This document shows positions 12,288 through 20,501 of a stretch of 64,000 bases of DNA, one piece after another. Origin of the DNA: DATFRY01 sp035489015 (GTDB taxonomy: Bacteria; Myxococcota_A; Polyangia; Haliangiales; Haliangiaceae); assembly GCA_035489015.1 (NCBI GenBank), contig DATHKR010000143.1, positions 8,389 to 72,388 of the forward strand, read 5' to 3'. Below the pieces are notes generated by a model. That model had not been told where the DNA came from. It worked only from the letters and a program-made list of their open reading frames with translations, and made no database searches. The translations under genes were made by a program, and so were the position numbers. Each line of letters opens with the position of its first letter. The stretch's first letter is position 1.

Positions 12288-12309
12288 GATGTCCGCTCTA
12301 TCAAGACAG
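12288..12309 (+). repeat. Dispersed repeat copy A (22 bp)
   Basis: A 22-bp word beginning GATGTCCGCTCTATCAAG and ending ACAG; it is repeated exactly at 12532-12553, 244 bp away. The first 12 bases recur at 12369 and 12609. Confidence 0.8.
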
Positions 12310-12531
12310 CGCGCGACGACCGCTCCCGGGGAGCGACCCGATGCCGGCCAGGCCGGGACGCCGAGCCTGATGTCCGCTCTTTCAGGGCACCGCCCCGGTG
12401 CCGCGCCGCCGGGCATTCGCTCGATGCCCGCGCCATCAAGGCTGAACACGATGGCCGCTCCCTCCCCACGCAGCCCGATCGCCGTCCGGGCGGAGCCAGC
12501 TGTCCACTCTGTCCGAGCGTCCGACGGAGCC

Positions 12532-12553
12532 GATGTCCGCTCTATCAAGACAG
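12532..12553 (+). repeat. Dispersed repeat copy B (22 bp)
   Basis: Identical over all 22 bases to 12288-12309. It is followed by AGCCCGACGGCC, unlike the flank of copy A, so the repeat boundary is sharp on the right side. Confidence 0.8.
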
Positions 12554-12632
12554 AGCCCGACGGCCACTCCGTCCGGACAGAGTCCGGTGGCCCCCAGAGG
12601 CCGCGCGTGATGTCCGCTCTGCCGATGCGCTC

Positions 12633-12650
12633 GATGTCCGCTCAATCAAG
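12633..12650 (+). repeat. Dispersed repeat copy C (18 bp)
   Basis: GATGTCCGCTCAATCAAG, one base different from copies A and B. It is followed by an imperfect tandem AGAGCTCGAT pair. Confidence 0.75.
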
Positions 12651-13182
12651 TCAGAGCTCGATCAAGGCAGAGCTCGATGTTGATGCACTCTGCCGATGCT
12701 CGGCGGCTGATCGGATGCAGAGCTCGGCGTCCCGGCCCGTCATCCACCCGCAGGTGCGGGGTCGGGCTGCCCCCTGGACCGAGGGCTGCCCGGGCAGTCC
12801 GCTCTGATCTGCATCGCGCGGCGCGGCCTTCAGGCGGGCGACGTGCGAGCTCCGGCTCGGCCCCCTGTGCCGGCCCGGAAGGGACGTCGATGGTTGCCTC
12901 GGGGCCGAGGCGATGCCGGCTCGCACGGCCGGGGCGCACATCGATGCTCGCCTCGGCGAGGGCATCCGACGGCCGCGCGGCAGCGTCCCGGTTGGGATGT
13001 CGGCCCGTGACCACGCCTGCACGGACGGCTCGAGCGCCATGCACCGACCGGCCCGTCGCAAGAGCAACCCCCAGGACCGACCTCATCACCAGCGCGGGTC
13101 GCTTCCTCGTCTCGACGCCGCCTCCGGGCTGGCCTCCTCCTCTGGCCGGCGCGGCCCGCGCAGCCGGCGGACATCGCGCCCT

Positions 13183-13200
13183 CTTGATTGAGCGGACATC
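13183..13200 (-). repeat. Dispersed repeat copy D, inverted (18 bp)
   Basis: The reverse complement is identical to 12633-12650. Copies C and D therefore form a long-range inverted pair about 530 bp apart. A second GGACATC word lies 14 bp to the left of copy D. Confidence 0.75.
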
Positions 13201-13450
13201 GAAGCGGCGCTCCGGCGGAGTGACATCGATCGCGCCGCCCGCGACGAATCGGGGGCCCGGCCCGGGCAGGACGGCGCGGAGATCCGGCGCTGCCCCGGCG
13301 GGAACGTCGTCACTCCGATCCGGCCGGCGGACATTGCGCTCTCCGGGGGCGGGGCCCATGCGGCCCTCGATGTCCGCCGAGGTAGCCGGGGCGCCGAGGG
13401 AGCTCCATGTCAGCCGAGAAGCCCGTGGCAGCCGAGCCGACACCGGTACG

Positions 13451-13503
13451 CCTCACCGCCGAGCGCGCCCGGCTCGACCGCCTGTCGCCGAGCGGGGACT
13501 GAG
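13451..13503 (+). pseudogene. Duplicate of the kinase gene's 3' end
   Basis: Bases 13451-13489 match 12095-12133 at 36 of 39 positions. In the same frame they encode LTAERARLDRLSPSGD followed by a TGA stop, against LTAERTRLDRPSPGPGAG and stop in the kinase at 10116. No kinase or TPR sequence precedes the copy. It is either the residual end of a deleted tandem paralogue or the displaced original end of the kinase gene after insertion of the repeat field. Confidence 0.6.
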
Positions 13504-13633
13504 TCGCGAGCCGGGCGCGCGCTCGCCGCCGGACGAGGAACGGCCTCGGCGATCCACCGGTCAGGGTCGTTCGCTGGCATCTCGACCACCCTCGTGACGC
13601 CGCGAGTCGCCCTGCCAACCGAGACGGATCCGG

Positions 13634-13639
13634 TAATCT
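13634..13639 (+). promoter_or_regulatory. -10 box of the YkgJ-like gene
   Basis: TAATCT lies 8 bases before ATG 13648 in a locally AT-richer stretch, with no Shine-Dalgarno between. Transcription would start at or just before the ATG, implying a leaderless mRNA. Confidence 0.4.
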
Positions 13640-13647
13640 CTTTGCGC

Positions 13648-14262
13648 ATGGATCGGCCTCCGGAAGAGGTGGCGCTCAACGAGATCGTGGACGCGCTCGT
13701 GACCGAGCCACGGTTTGCTACCGGCGAGTTGTCGCCGCTGCGAGCTGTCTCCGGTGATGAAGCGCTGAGCGTCCTGGATGCGATCTACGCCGGCGCCGGT
13801 GATGCAGACAGGCGCTTGCCCGTGCTGGCAGAACGAACGGGACAGACGATTGCGTGTCATCGGGGGTGTCCTGGCAAGTGCTGCGAGTCTCTTGTTCTGG
13901 TCTCGATTCCCGAGGCGCTGAACATCGCCACCGAGCTGGCCCGCCCGGAAAGGCGCGATGTCCGGCAGCGATTCATGAGCCGTGTGGCCTCGTGGCTTCA
14001 AGATTGTCGCGCGCGAGGAGAGGAAGCTGCCAGGGTGCTGGCGGCCGGCGACCATGGCACCTATCTGTCACTCCTCCGTGAGCACGCGCAGCCGGACCAA
14101 CCCAGGGCATCCCTCATCACATCCCGTGCGCACGAGGACTTCTACGACAAGGCCAACCAGGTGCTCGCGGGCTTGCAGAACGCGATGGGCGGCGGAACCA
14201 GCCTCGCCCCGCTGCCGGTCGCCGTCCTTGGTCTTCTGGCTGACGACGCGGAGGCAGCGTGA
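13648..14262 (+). CDS. YkgJ-like cysteine-cluster protein, apparently shortened
   Basis: The 204-residue product contains CHRGCPGKCC near residue 72, followed by LVLVSIPEALNIATEL. This resembles the YkgJ/UPF0153 family core (C-x3-C-x2-CC then a V-x-V-x3-EA-x2-IA helix), a putative Zn or Fe-S binding fold. Here the spacing is C-x3-C-x3-CC, and the second cysteine group usual in the family (CPFL...C-x-Y-x3-RP-x2-C) is absent. Codon choice is looser than in neighbours, with many A/T third positions, suggesting later acquisition or relaxed constraint. ATG 13648 is preferred over 13594 because of the -10 box directly upstream. Confidence 0.6.
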   Translation: MDRPPEEVALNEIVDALVTEPRFATGELSPLRAVSGDEALSVLDAIYAGAGDADRRLPVLAERTGQTIACHRGCPGKCCESLVLVSIPEALNIATELARPERRDVRQRFMSRVASWLQDCRARGEEAARVLAAGDHGTYLSLLREHAQPDQPRASLITSRAHEDFYDKANQVLAGLQNAMGGGTSLAPLPVAVLGLLADDAEAA

Positions 14263-14298
14263 CGGTGCGGCCGACCGCCGCCTGCGCCCGGCCCGACA

Positions 14299-14327
14299 GG
14301 CTTTTTCTCCCGGCTGCGTGTAGAGTT
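14299..14327 (+). promoter_or_regulatory. 29-bp upstream element of the sulfatase-fold gene, copy 2
   Basis: Matches 25 of 29 bases of 10074-10102. The TAGAGT box (14321-14326) ends 8 bases before ATG 14335, so the transcript is probably leaderless. The two genes so marked, a kinase and an envelope sulfatase-fold protein, may share control. Confidence 0.45.
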
Positions 14328-14334
14328 GGACGCG

Positions 14335-17055
14335 ATGTCGCCCGGCGGGGCCAGGCCCGAGTATGACCCCGAGACCGGCCCGCGCGGCCCGGCCCGGTGG
14401 GTCGGCGCGGCGCTGGTTGCCGGCGCCGTGGCGGGCGCCGCGGCGGGGGTCATCGACGGGGTTTGGTCGTGGCGCGGGCTCGACCAGTTCGCCCCGGAGG
14501 CTGGCAGCAAGCTGCGCGCGCTCGTCTTCCTGGGCGCCAGCTCGGCGGTGGCGGGCGCGCTGATCGCCGCTACGGTGGCGGCCGCGGCCATCGGGCTCGG
14601 GCGGATCACCCGGCTGGGCGATGTCGCGGCGTCGCTGGCGCGGTCGCGGCGGGAGCCTCGCGGTCCCCGGTCGCTCGCCTCGCTCTCGCTCGTCGTGGCT
14701 GGAATTCCGGCCCTGGTCGGCTCGCTCGGTCTGGCCTACTGGTTCGCCTATCACTCGCTGGCCACCCGAAAGCACGTCGGGCTCATCATCGCGTCGGCCA
14801 TGGGATTCGCCCTCGCGGCGCTGGTCGTCGCCGGGCTGGCCGCGTTTCTCGTCGCGCGGCCGATCGAGCTCGCCCTCGGCCGCCTGGCCCGGGATCCGGC
14901 GGGACACCCGGCCCTGGCCCGCGCGCTGACGTCGCCGCGCGCTCCGGTCCGCGCCGCGCTCGCGCTCGTCGCCGCCGGCGGCGTCTGCGCTGCGATCCGG
15001 TTCTGGCCGACGCTTTCCTTGCTCCCGCTTCGTCCGCTATGGGTCGCTCTCCTCGCCGCCGCGCTCTTCGCTCCGGCCTGGCCGATCGGATCGCGGGCCG
15101 CGCTCCATCTTTCGGGCCGCCGCGCGGTGGTCCGGCGGGCCTGGCCTGCGCTGCTCCTCCTGGTGCTGGCGGCGATCGCGCTGTGGGCCGGCGGGTCCGA
15201 GCCGGCTCGTGCGGCCGCCGTGGCTCGCAGTGGATGGGGGGGTGCTCTCGCCCGCGCGCTTCGCGGGGTGGGCGATCTCGATCGCGATGGGTACAGTCGG
15301 TTCCTCGGCGGCGGCGACTGCGACGACGGGGACCGCGCCATTCACCCGGGGGCGGTCGAGGTTCCGGATGACGGGGTCGACAACAACTGCGTCGGTGGCG
15401 ACGCCACGCTCCGCGCCGCGCCGCCGGCGAGCTTCGCCGCGGTGCCTCCGTCGGTGCCGGCCGACTTCGACGTCCTGCTGCTCACCGTCGATACGCTTCG
15501 CGCCGATCACATGGGTGCCTATGGCTATCGGCGGGCCACCACGCCGCGGCTCGACCGGGTCGCCGGCGAGGGCGCTCTGTTCGAGAACGCCTGGGCCCAC
15601 GCTCCGTCCACTCGCTACTCGATCCCGGCCATCTTGACCGGGCGGTATCCGCTGCAGGTCTCGTATGCGGAGATCGCCAACCAGTGGCCGGGGCTGTCCG
15701 ACGACAACACCACGATCGCGGAGGTGCTTCGGGGGCGCGGGCTGGCCACCGCTGCGGTCCTCAACTACTGGTACTTCGAGAAGCGGCGCCACATGGACCA
15801 GGGCTTCGACGAGTACGACAACCAGAACCAGCGCCTGCACAAGGGCATCCCGGGCGAGGGGCCGGCCAAGACTCGCGGCACCTCGTCGCGCGAGCAGACC
15901 GACAAGGCGATCGGCCTGCTCGATCACCTGGCCGGCAAGCGCTTCTTCCTCTGGGTCCACTACTACGACCCGCACGCCGACTACGAGCCGCACCCCGGCC
16001 CGGCGGCGTTCGGCTCGCGCCCGATGGACCTCTACGACGGCGAGATCCGCTTCACCGATCAGCAGATCGGCCGGCTGCTCGACGAGCTGGCCCGCCGCGG
16101 CCTCGACCGCCGCACCGTCATCGTGGTGACCGGCGACCACGGCGAGGGCTTCGGCGAGCACGGGGTCGATCTGCACGGCTATCACCTGTACGGCCCGCAG
16201 ACCCGCGTGCCTCTCATCATCCGGGTCCCCGGCCTGCCCGCTCGCCGCATCGCGATGCCGGTCGGCCACATCGACATCCTGCCCACCCTGGCCAACCTGG
16301 CCGGGGCCGCGCCGGTCCCCGGGACCGCCGGGCGATCGCTGGTCGACGTCATCGCCGGCGCCGCTCCGGCTGGCGCCGCCCCGGCCGACGATCGAGTCGT
16401 CTTCCAGGAGCTCTCCTACGAGGGCAACCACGAGATGCGCGCCGCGGCCAGCCGCACCTGTCACGTCATCTACAACGTGAGCCCGCACTCGAGCTGGGAG
16501 GTCTACCGGATCGATCGCGACGCCGGCGAGACCCACGACCTCAGCGGCGACCGCCGCGAGTGCAGCGACGTGCGCGACGCCCTGGCCAGCTGGTACGACC
16601 AGAGCGAGGTGCCGGCCGGCGCGGCCGAGGCGCTCCTGCCCGGCCGACCGTCGATCGCTCACCCGCTCGACGTCGAGCTGGGCGACGAGGTCCGCCTGCT
16701 CGCGGTCGACCTGCCCGCCCAGCCGGTCGCAACGGGCGCGTCGTTCCCGGTGACCTACACGTTCGAGGCGCGCGGTCCGCTCGACGGCGGCTGGAAGGTG
16801 TTCGCTCACTTCGAGGCCGACGGCGGCTCGCGCTTCCAGGGCGACCACGAGCCGCCCCGCCCGCTCGCCTGGTGGCGCGCGGGTCAGTTCCTGCGCTACA
16901 CGCGCCAGGTCACGGTGCCGGCCGGCGCGCGCGCGGGCCGCTACCGCCTGTGGGTCGGCCTGTTCCGCCGCGACCAGCGCCGGCCCGCGTCCAGCAAGTC
17001 CACCCATGTGGTCGACGACCGCGCCGAGGTCGGCGCGATCGAGGTGCGCAAGTGA
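14335..17055 (+). CDS. Membrane-anchored sulfatase-fold protein with MopE-like metal-binding motif
   Basis: The 906-residue product starts with several hydrophobic helices (to about 300), then an Asp-rich motif (DLDRDGYSRF, GGDCDD, VDNNC; about 313-357) of the MopE/thrombospondin-3-like type. The sulfatase fold follows: LTVDTLRADHMGAYGY (metal Asp), TGDHGEGFGEHG and a C-terminal beta domain. The sequence at the nucleophile site is APSTRYSIPAILTG, so the C/S-x-P-x-R formylglycine motif is missing; a phosphotransferase- or phosphatase-like activity, or loss of activity, is possible. Its stop overlaps the next start by 4 bases (GTGA), so it is coupled to the glycosyltransferase at 17052. Confidence 0.82.
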   Translation: MSPGGARPEYDPETGPRGPARWVGAALVAGAVAGAAAGVIDGVWSWRGLDQFAPEAGSKLRALVFLGASSAVAGALIAATVAAAAIGLGRITRLGDVAASLARSRREPRGPRSLASLSLVVAGIPALVGSLGLAYWFAYHSLATRKHVGLIIASAMGFALAALVVAGLAAFLVARPIELALGRLARDPAGHPALARALTSPRAPVRAALALVAAGGVCAAIRFWPTLSLLPLRPLWVALLAAALFAPAWPIGSRAALHLSGRRAVVRRAWPALLLLVLAAIALWAGGSEPARAAAVARSGWGGALARALRGVGDLDRDGYSRFLGGGDCDDGDRAIHPGAVEVPDDGVDNNCVGGDATLRAAPPASFAAVPPSVPADFDVLLLTVDTLRADHMGAYGYRRATTPRLDRVAGEGALFENAWAHAPSTRYSIPAILTGRYPLQVSYAEIANQWPGLSDDNTTIAEVLRGRGLATAAVLNYWYFEKRRHMDQGFDEYDNQNQRLHKGIPGEGPAKTRGTSSREQTDKAIGLLDHLAGKRFFLWVHYYDPHADYEPHPGPAAFGSRPMDLYDGEIRFTDQQIGRLLDELARRGLDRRTVIVVTGDHGEGFGEHGVDLHGYHLYGPQTRVPLIIRVPGLPARRIAMPVGHIDILPTLANLAGAAPVPGTAGRSLVDVIAGAAPAGAAPADDRVVFQELSYEGNHEMRAAASRTCHVIYNVSPHSSWEVYRIDRDAGETHDLSGDRRECSDVRDALASWYDQSEVPAGAAEALLPGRPSIAHPLDVELGDEVRLLAVDLPAQPVATGASFPVTYTFEARGPLDGGWKVFAHFEADGGSRFQGDHEPPRPLAWWRAGQFLRYTRQVTVPAGARAGRYRLWVGLFRRDQRRPASSKSTHVVDDRAEVGAIEVRK

Positions 17056-19097
17056 ACGAGCTCAAGCGCCGGTCCCGGCGCGTCCTGGCCGCCGATCTGC
17101 TCTGGCTGGTGCCGATCGCGCCCGCCCTGGCCCAGCTCGGCCTCATGGCGTACGCCGTGTTCTCGCGGGTCGGCTATCCGTACGACCTCGAGTGGATGGA
17201 GGGCGGGCTGCTCGGCCACGCCGCTCGCCTGGCCGAGCACCAGGGCATCTACGTCGAGCCCAGCCTCGACTTCATCCCCTACCTGTACACGCCGCTGTAT
17301 CCGGCCCTGCTCGCGCTCCTCAGCGGCATCGTCGGGATCGGCTACGCGGTCGGACGCATCGTCTCGCTGCTCGCGCTGGCCGCGACGCTCGGCTTCGCCG
17401 TCCAGGCGATCATCCGCGAGCGAGAGCCGGGCGGCCGCGTCGCGCGCCTGGTCGCCTGGGCCGGCGCGGTGCTGGCGTGCGGGCTGATCGCCGCGACCTA
17501 CCCGTGGGTCGAGGGCTGGTACGACCTGGTCCGCGCCGACACGCTCTTCCTCGCGATGATCGTCGGCGGTCTGCTCGCCATCCGGGTGTGGGCGCGGGTG
17601 CCGGGCCTGGCCGGTCGGCGGCGGATCGGCTCGGCCGCCGCCGTGCTGGCGCTGTCGTTCTTCTGCAAGCAGACCGGCGTCTTCTACGTGGCCGCGGGTG
17701 GCGCCGCGCTGCTGGTGCTCAACTGGCGCCGCCTGCCGATCTTCATCACGGTGGCCGGCCTGGTCGGCCTGGGCGGCGCGTGGCTGTTCAACCGCGCCAC
17801 CGGCGGCTGGTTCTGGACCTACGTGTTCGAGATCCACCAGGCTCACGACTTCAGCCGCGATCGCTTCGCGCAGTCTTTTGGCCACATCCTGGGCCACTTC
17901 CCGGTCATGACCGCCCTCATCGCGGCGGGCCTCATCGCGGTCGCGATCGCCGCGCGCGCGACCGGCCGCCGCCCGCCCGGCGCCGGCGCCCTGGTCTACT
18001 GGACCCCGATCTTCGCGGTCTCGGTCCTGGTCGGCGCGATCGGCTGGGGCACCGAGTTCGCCCACTTCAACGCGTTCATCCCGGCGATGGTGACCGGCGC
18101 GATCAGCGCCGGCGCCGCGGTGACCGCGCTGGCCGGCGCGGCGTCGACGGTGCCGCGCCACGGCCCCCGCGCCGCCGCCGCGCTCGGCTTCGCCGCCGCC
18201 ACCGCGCTGGGCGCCCAGCTGGCGCTGGCCTGGTGGCAGCCGGGCCGGTTCATCCCGGCCGAGCGCGATCGCGCCGCCGGTGACGCGCTCATCGAGCACC
18301 TCCGCGCCGTCGACGGCGACGTGTTCATGCCCTATCACCCGTGGTACCCGGTCATGGCCGGCAAGCCGCTCTACACCCATCGCATGGGCCTGCTCGACGT
18401 GAGCCAGGGCAAGCGGATGACCCGCGAGCAGCGCGCGACCTGGCGGGCGCGCGGCGTGCGCGAGGCGCTCCGCGAGCAGCGCTTCGCCGAGGTGATCCTC
18501 GACGACCGCCCGGTCGGCCCGGAGCTGGCAGGCCTGGGCGAGTCGTACCGCATGGACGACTTCCTGCCCGCCGCGCTATCGCCGCACGTGTTCGGCGGCG
18601 CCGACGTGGCGCCGCGCTCGGTCTGGGTGCCGGCCCGCCCGATGCCGGTGCCACCCGGCGCGCGGGTGCTGTTCGACTTCGAGAGCGGCCGGCTCGACGG
18701 CTGGCGCCCGACCGGCACCGCGTGGGGCAAGCACCCGGCCTCGGGGCCGATCGGCAACCAGGGCGCGGTGCGGCGCTACGGCGGCCGCTACTTCGCGACC
18801 AGCTATCACGGCACCGACGAGGCGGTCGGGACCTTGACCTCGCCGAGCTTCCCGCTGGCCGGCAGCCGGATCACCTTCCGCATGTCGGGCGGGCGCAACC
18901 CGCGCACCCTGCGGGTCGAGCTGTGGGTCGACGGCAAGCGCGAGAAGACCGCGACCGGCAACCAGAGCGAGCGGATGGAAGAGGTCCTGTGGAACGTCGC
19001 GTCCCACGCCGGCCGGATCGGACAGATCGTGCTGGTCGACGAGGAGAGCGGCGCCTGGGGTCACCTCAACGTCGACGAGTTCTGGATCTGGGACTGA
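17052..19097 (+). CDS. Polytopic GT-C-like protein with C-terminal levanase-type beta domain
   Basis: The 681-residue product has about ten membrane helices (20-430). The first loop carries PYDLEWMEGG, the acidic-loop position of GT-C enzymes, and YLYTPLYP follows. A soluble segment (about 430-530) leads to a beta-sandwich (about 537-681) with FDFESGRLDGW, TSPSFPL, RVELWVDGK and WGHLNVDEFWIWD. That last pattern is the domain attached to levanases and many secreted sulfatases, probably binding sugars. The combination suggests a periplasmic glycosyltransferase with its own glycan-binding module. GTG 17052 overlaps the sulfatase-fold gene's stop. Confidence 0.78.
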   Translation: MNELKRRSRRVLAADLLWLVPIAPALAQLGLMAYAVFSRVGYPYDLEWMEGGLLGHAARLAEHQGIYVEPSLDFIPYLYTPLYPALLALLSGIVGIGYAVGRIVSLLALAATLGFAVQAIIREREPGGRVARLVAWAGAVLACGLIAATYPWVEGWYDLVRADTLFLAMIVGGLLAIRVWARVPGLAGRRRIGSAAAVLALSFFCKQTGVFYVAAGGAALLVLNWRRLPIFITVAGLVGLGGAWLFNRATGGWFWTYVFEIHQAHDFSRDRFAQSFGHILGHFPVMTALIAAGLIAVAIAARATGRRPPGAGALVYWTPIFAVSVLVGAIGWGTEFAHFNAFIPAMVTGAISAGAAVTALAGAASTVPRHGPRAAAALGFAAATALGAQLALAWWQPGRFIPAERDRAAGDALIEHLRAVDGDVFMPYHPWYPVMAGKPLYTHRMGLLDVSQGKRMTREQRATWRARGVREALREQRFAEVILDDRPVGPELAGLGESYRMDDFLPAALSPHVFGGADVAPRSVWVPARPMPVPPGARVLFDFESGRLDGWRPTGTAWGKHPASGPIGNQGAVRRYGGRYFATSYHGTDEAVGTLTSPSFPLAGSRITFRMSGGRNPRTLRVELWVDGKREKTATGNQSERMEEVLWNVASHAGRIGQIVLVDEESGAWGHLNVDEFWIWD

Positions 19098-19152
19098 CCC
19101 TGGCCGGGATCCGGTGGACAGCCCGCCACGGCCCGCGGTATGAGCGGCGACG

Positions 19153-20478
19153 ATGTCGTCCTCGAGCCATGTGCCGATCGGCCGGGCCCCCGCGCACTCG
19201 AGCGCGTTCCGCCACCGGCGGATGCAGAACTGGCTGGTGCTCGGCCTGACCTACGCCGCCATGTACATGGCGCGCTACAACTTCGCCTTCGCCAACAAGG
19301 CGCTGTCCGACGAGTACGGGTTCTCGCGCACGCAGATCGGCTGGATCATCACGTTCAGCACGCTCCTGTACGGCCTGTCGGCGATCTTCAACGGGCCGAT
19401 CGCCGACCGGATCGGCGGGCGCCGCGCGATGCTGATCGGCGCGGCCGGCGCGGCGGTCTGGAACGTCTCGTTCGGCCTCGGCGCCTACCTCGGCTTCCTC
19501 GGCACCGGCACGCTCCTGCTCGCGTTCCTGGCCACGATGTGGTCGCTCAACATGTACTTCCAGTCGTACTCGGCGCTGTCGCTCATCAAGGTCAACGCCG
19601 GCTGGTTCCACGTGGCCGAGCGCGGCCGTTTCTCGGCGATCTTCGGCTCGATGATCCAGAGCGGCCGCGCCGCGGTCTACGCGCTCATGACCGCCGCGGT
19701 GGTGGTCGCGCTGCCCTGGCAGTGGAAGTTCTTCCTGCCCGCCATCATCGTGGCGGTCTTCTTCGTCCTCACCTACCTGTTCGTGCAGAACAGCCCGGCC
19801 GACGCGGGCCTGGGCGAGTTCGACCCCGAGGACGCGACCAGCGGCGACACCGAGCCGATCACACTCCGCTACGTCGTCCGCCGGATCTTCACCAACCCGG
19901 TCGCGATCACGATCGCCGCCGCCGAGTTCTGCACCGGCCTGGTCCGCAAGGGGTTCGAGGAGTGGTTCCCCCGCTACATGGCCGAGGTCCAGCACCTCAC
20001 CCTGGACAGCCCGGTCTTCCAGAAGAACGCCATGATCATCGTGGTGGCCGGCATCGCCGGCGCGTTCGCGGCCGGCTACCTGTCGGACCTCGTGTTCGGC
20101 CACCGCCGCCCGCCGGTCGCGTTCCTCGGCTATGTACTCCAGGTCATCTCGCTGGCGGTGGTGTGGCGGGCGCCCAGCGTGACCGCGGTGGTGGTCGCCT
20201 TCACCGTCAACTCGTTCGCGATCTCGATGGTGCACTCGATGCTGTCGGGCACCGCCTCCATGGACTTCGGCGGAAAGCGCGCCGCGGCCACCGCCGCCGG
20301 CATGTTCGACGGGATGCAGTACCTGGGCGGATCGGTCATGGGCGCGGGCGGTGGCTGGCTCATCGACTCGTTCGGCTGGGGATCGTGGGCGCCGAGCATG
20401 ATCGGCTTCTCGGTCATCGGCGCGCTGCTGATGGTGCCGCTGTGGAACGCCCGGCCGCGGCGCTCCGGTGGTCACTGA
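19153..20478 (+). CDS. MFS transporter of the organophosphate:phosphate antiporter type (GlpT/UhpT-like)
   Basis: The 441-residue product has twelve predicted helices after a 20-residue polar N-terminus. Early features such as YAAMYMARYNFAFANKAL, then GPIADRIGGRRAML in loop 2-3 and MWSLNMYFQSYSALSLIKVNAGWF, match the OPA family, which exchanges organic phosphates (glycerol-3-phosphate, hexose phosphates) for phosphate. The substrate cannot be read. The NagD-type phosphatase gene follows after 23 bases, which suggests uptake and dephosphorylation of one phosphorylated compound. No strong Shine-Dalgarno precedes ATG 19153; a start within the next 20 codons is possible. Confidence 0.85.
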   Translation: MSSSSHVPIGRAPAHSSAFRHRRMQNWLVLGLTYAAMYMARYNFAFANKALSDEYGFSRTQIGWIITFSTLLYGLSAIFNGPIADRIGGRRAMLIGAAGAAVWNVSFGLGAYLGFLGTGTLLLAFLATMWSLNMYFQSYSALSLIKVNAGWFHVAERGRFSAIFGSMIQSGRAAVYALMTAAVVVALPWQWKFFLPAIIVAVFFVLTYLFVQNSPADAGLGEFDPEDATSGDTEPITLRYVVRRIFTNPVAITIAAAEFCTGLVRKGFEEWFPRYMAEVQHLTLDSPVFQKNAMIIVVAGIAGAFAAGYLSDLVFGHRRPPVAFLGYVLQVISLAVVWRAPSVTAVVVAFTVNSFAISMVHSMLSGTASMDFGGKRAAATAAGMFDGMQYLGGSVMGAGGGWLIDSFGWGSWAPSMIGFSVIGALLMVPLWNARPRRSGGH

Positions 20479-20501
20479 CCGCCAGCCACGAAGGAGGCGC
20501 G

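Larger units (their letters stand above)
12153..13647. repeat. Gene-poor repeat field (about 1.5 kb)
   Basis: This is the longest stretch without a convincing gene. Open frames exist on both strands, but their translations are low-complexity, mutually overlapping and mirror a repeated DNA word. The word GATGTCCGCTCWATCAAG occurs in direct orientation at 12288, 12532 and 12633 and inverted at 13183-13200, with partial copies at 12369 and 12609. Other parts hold an 18-bp tandem duplication (12171-12206), many GGACATC/GATGTCC words, and a copy of the kinase gene's 3' end (13451-13503). It could be an eroded insertion, a recombination scar or a regulatory array. I see no transposase. Confidence 0.65.

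Noticed and set aside
12289..12807. Open frame of 172 codons on the plus strand in the repeat field
   Set aside because: The translation is Ser/Arg/Pro-rich and merely mirrors the repeated DNA word; overlapping frames on the minus strand are equally long. No family features.
12288..13200. CRISPR-like array
   Set aside because: Copies are only 18-22 bp, irregularly spaced (about 100-500 bp), partly inverted and without cas genes.
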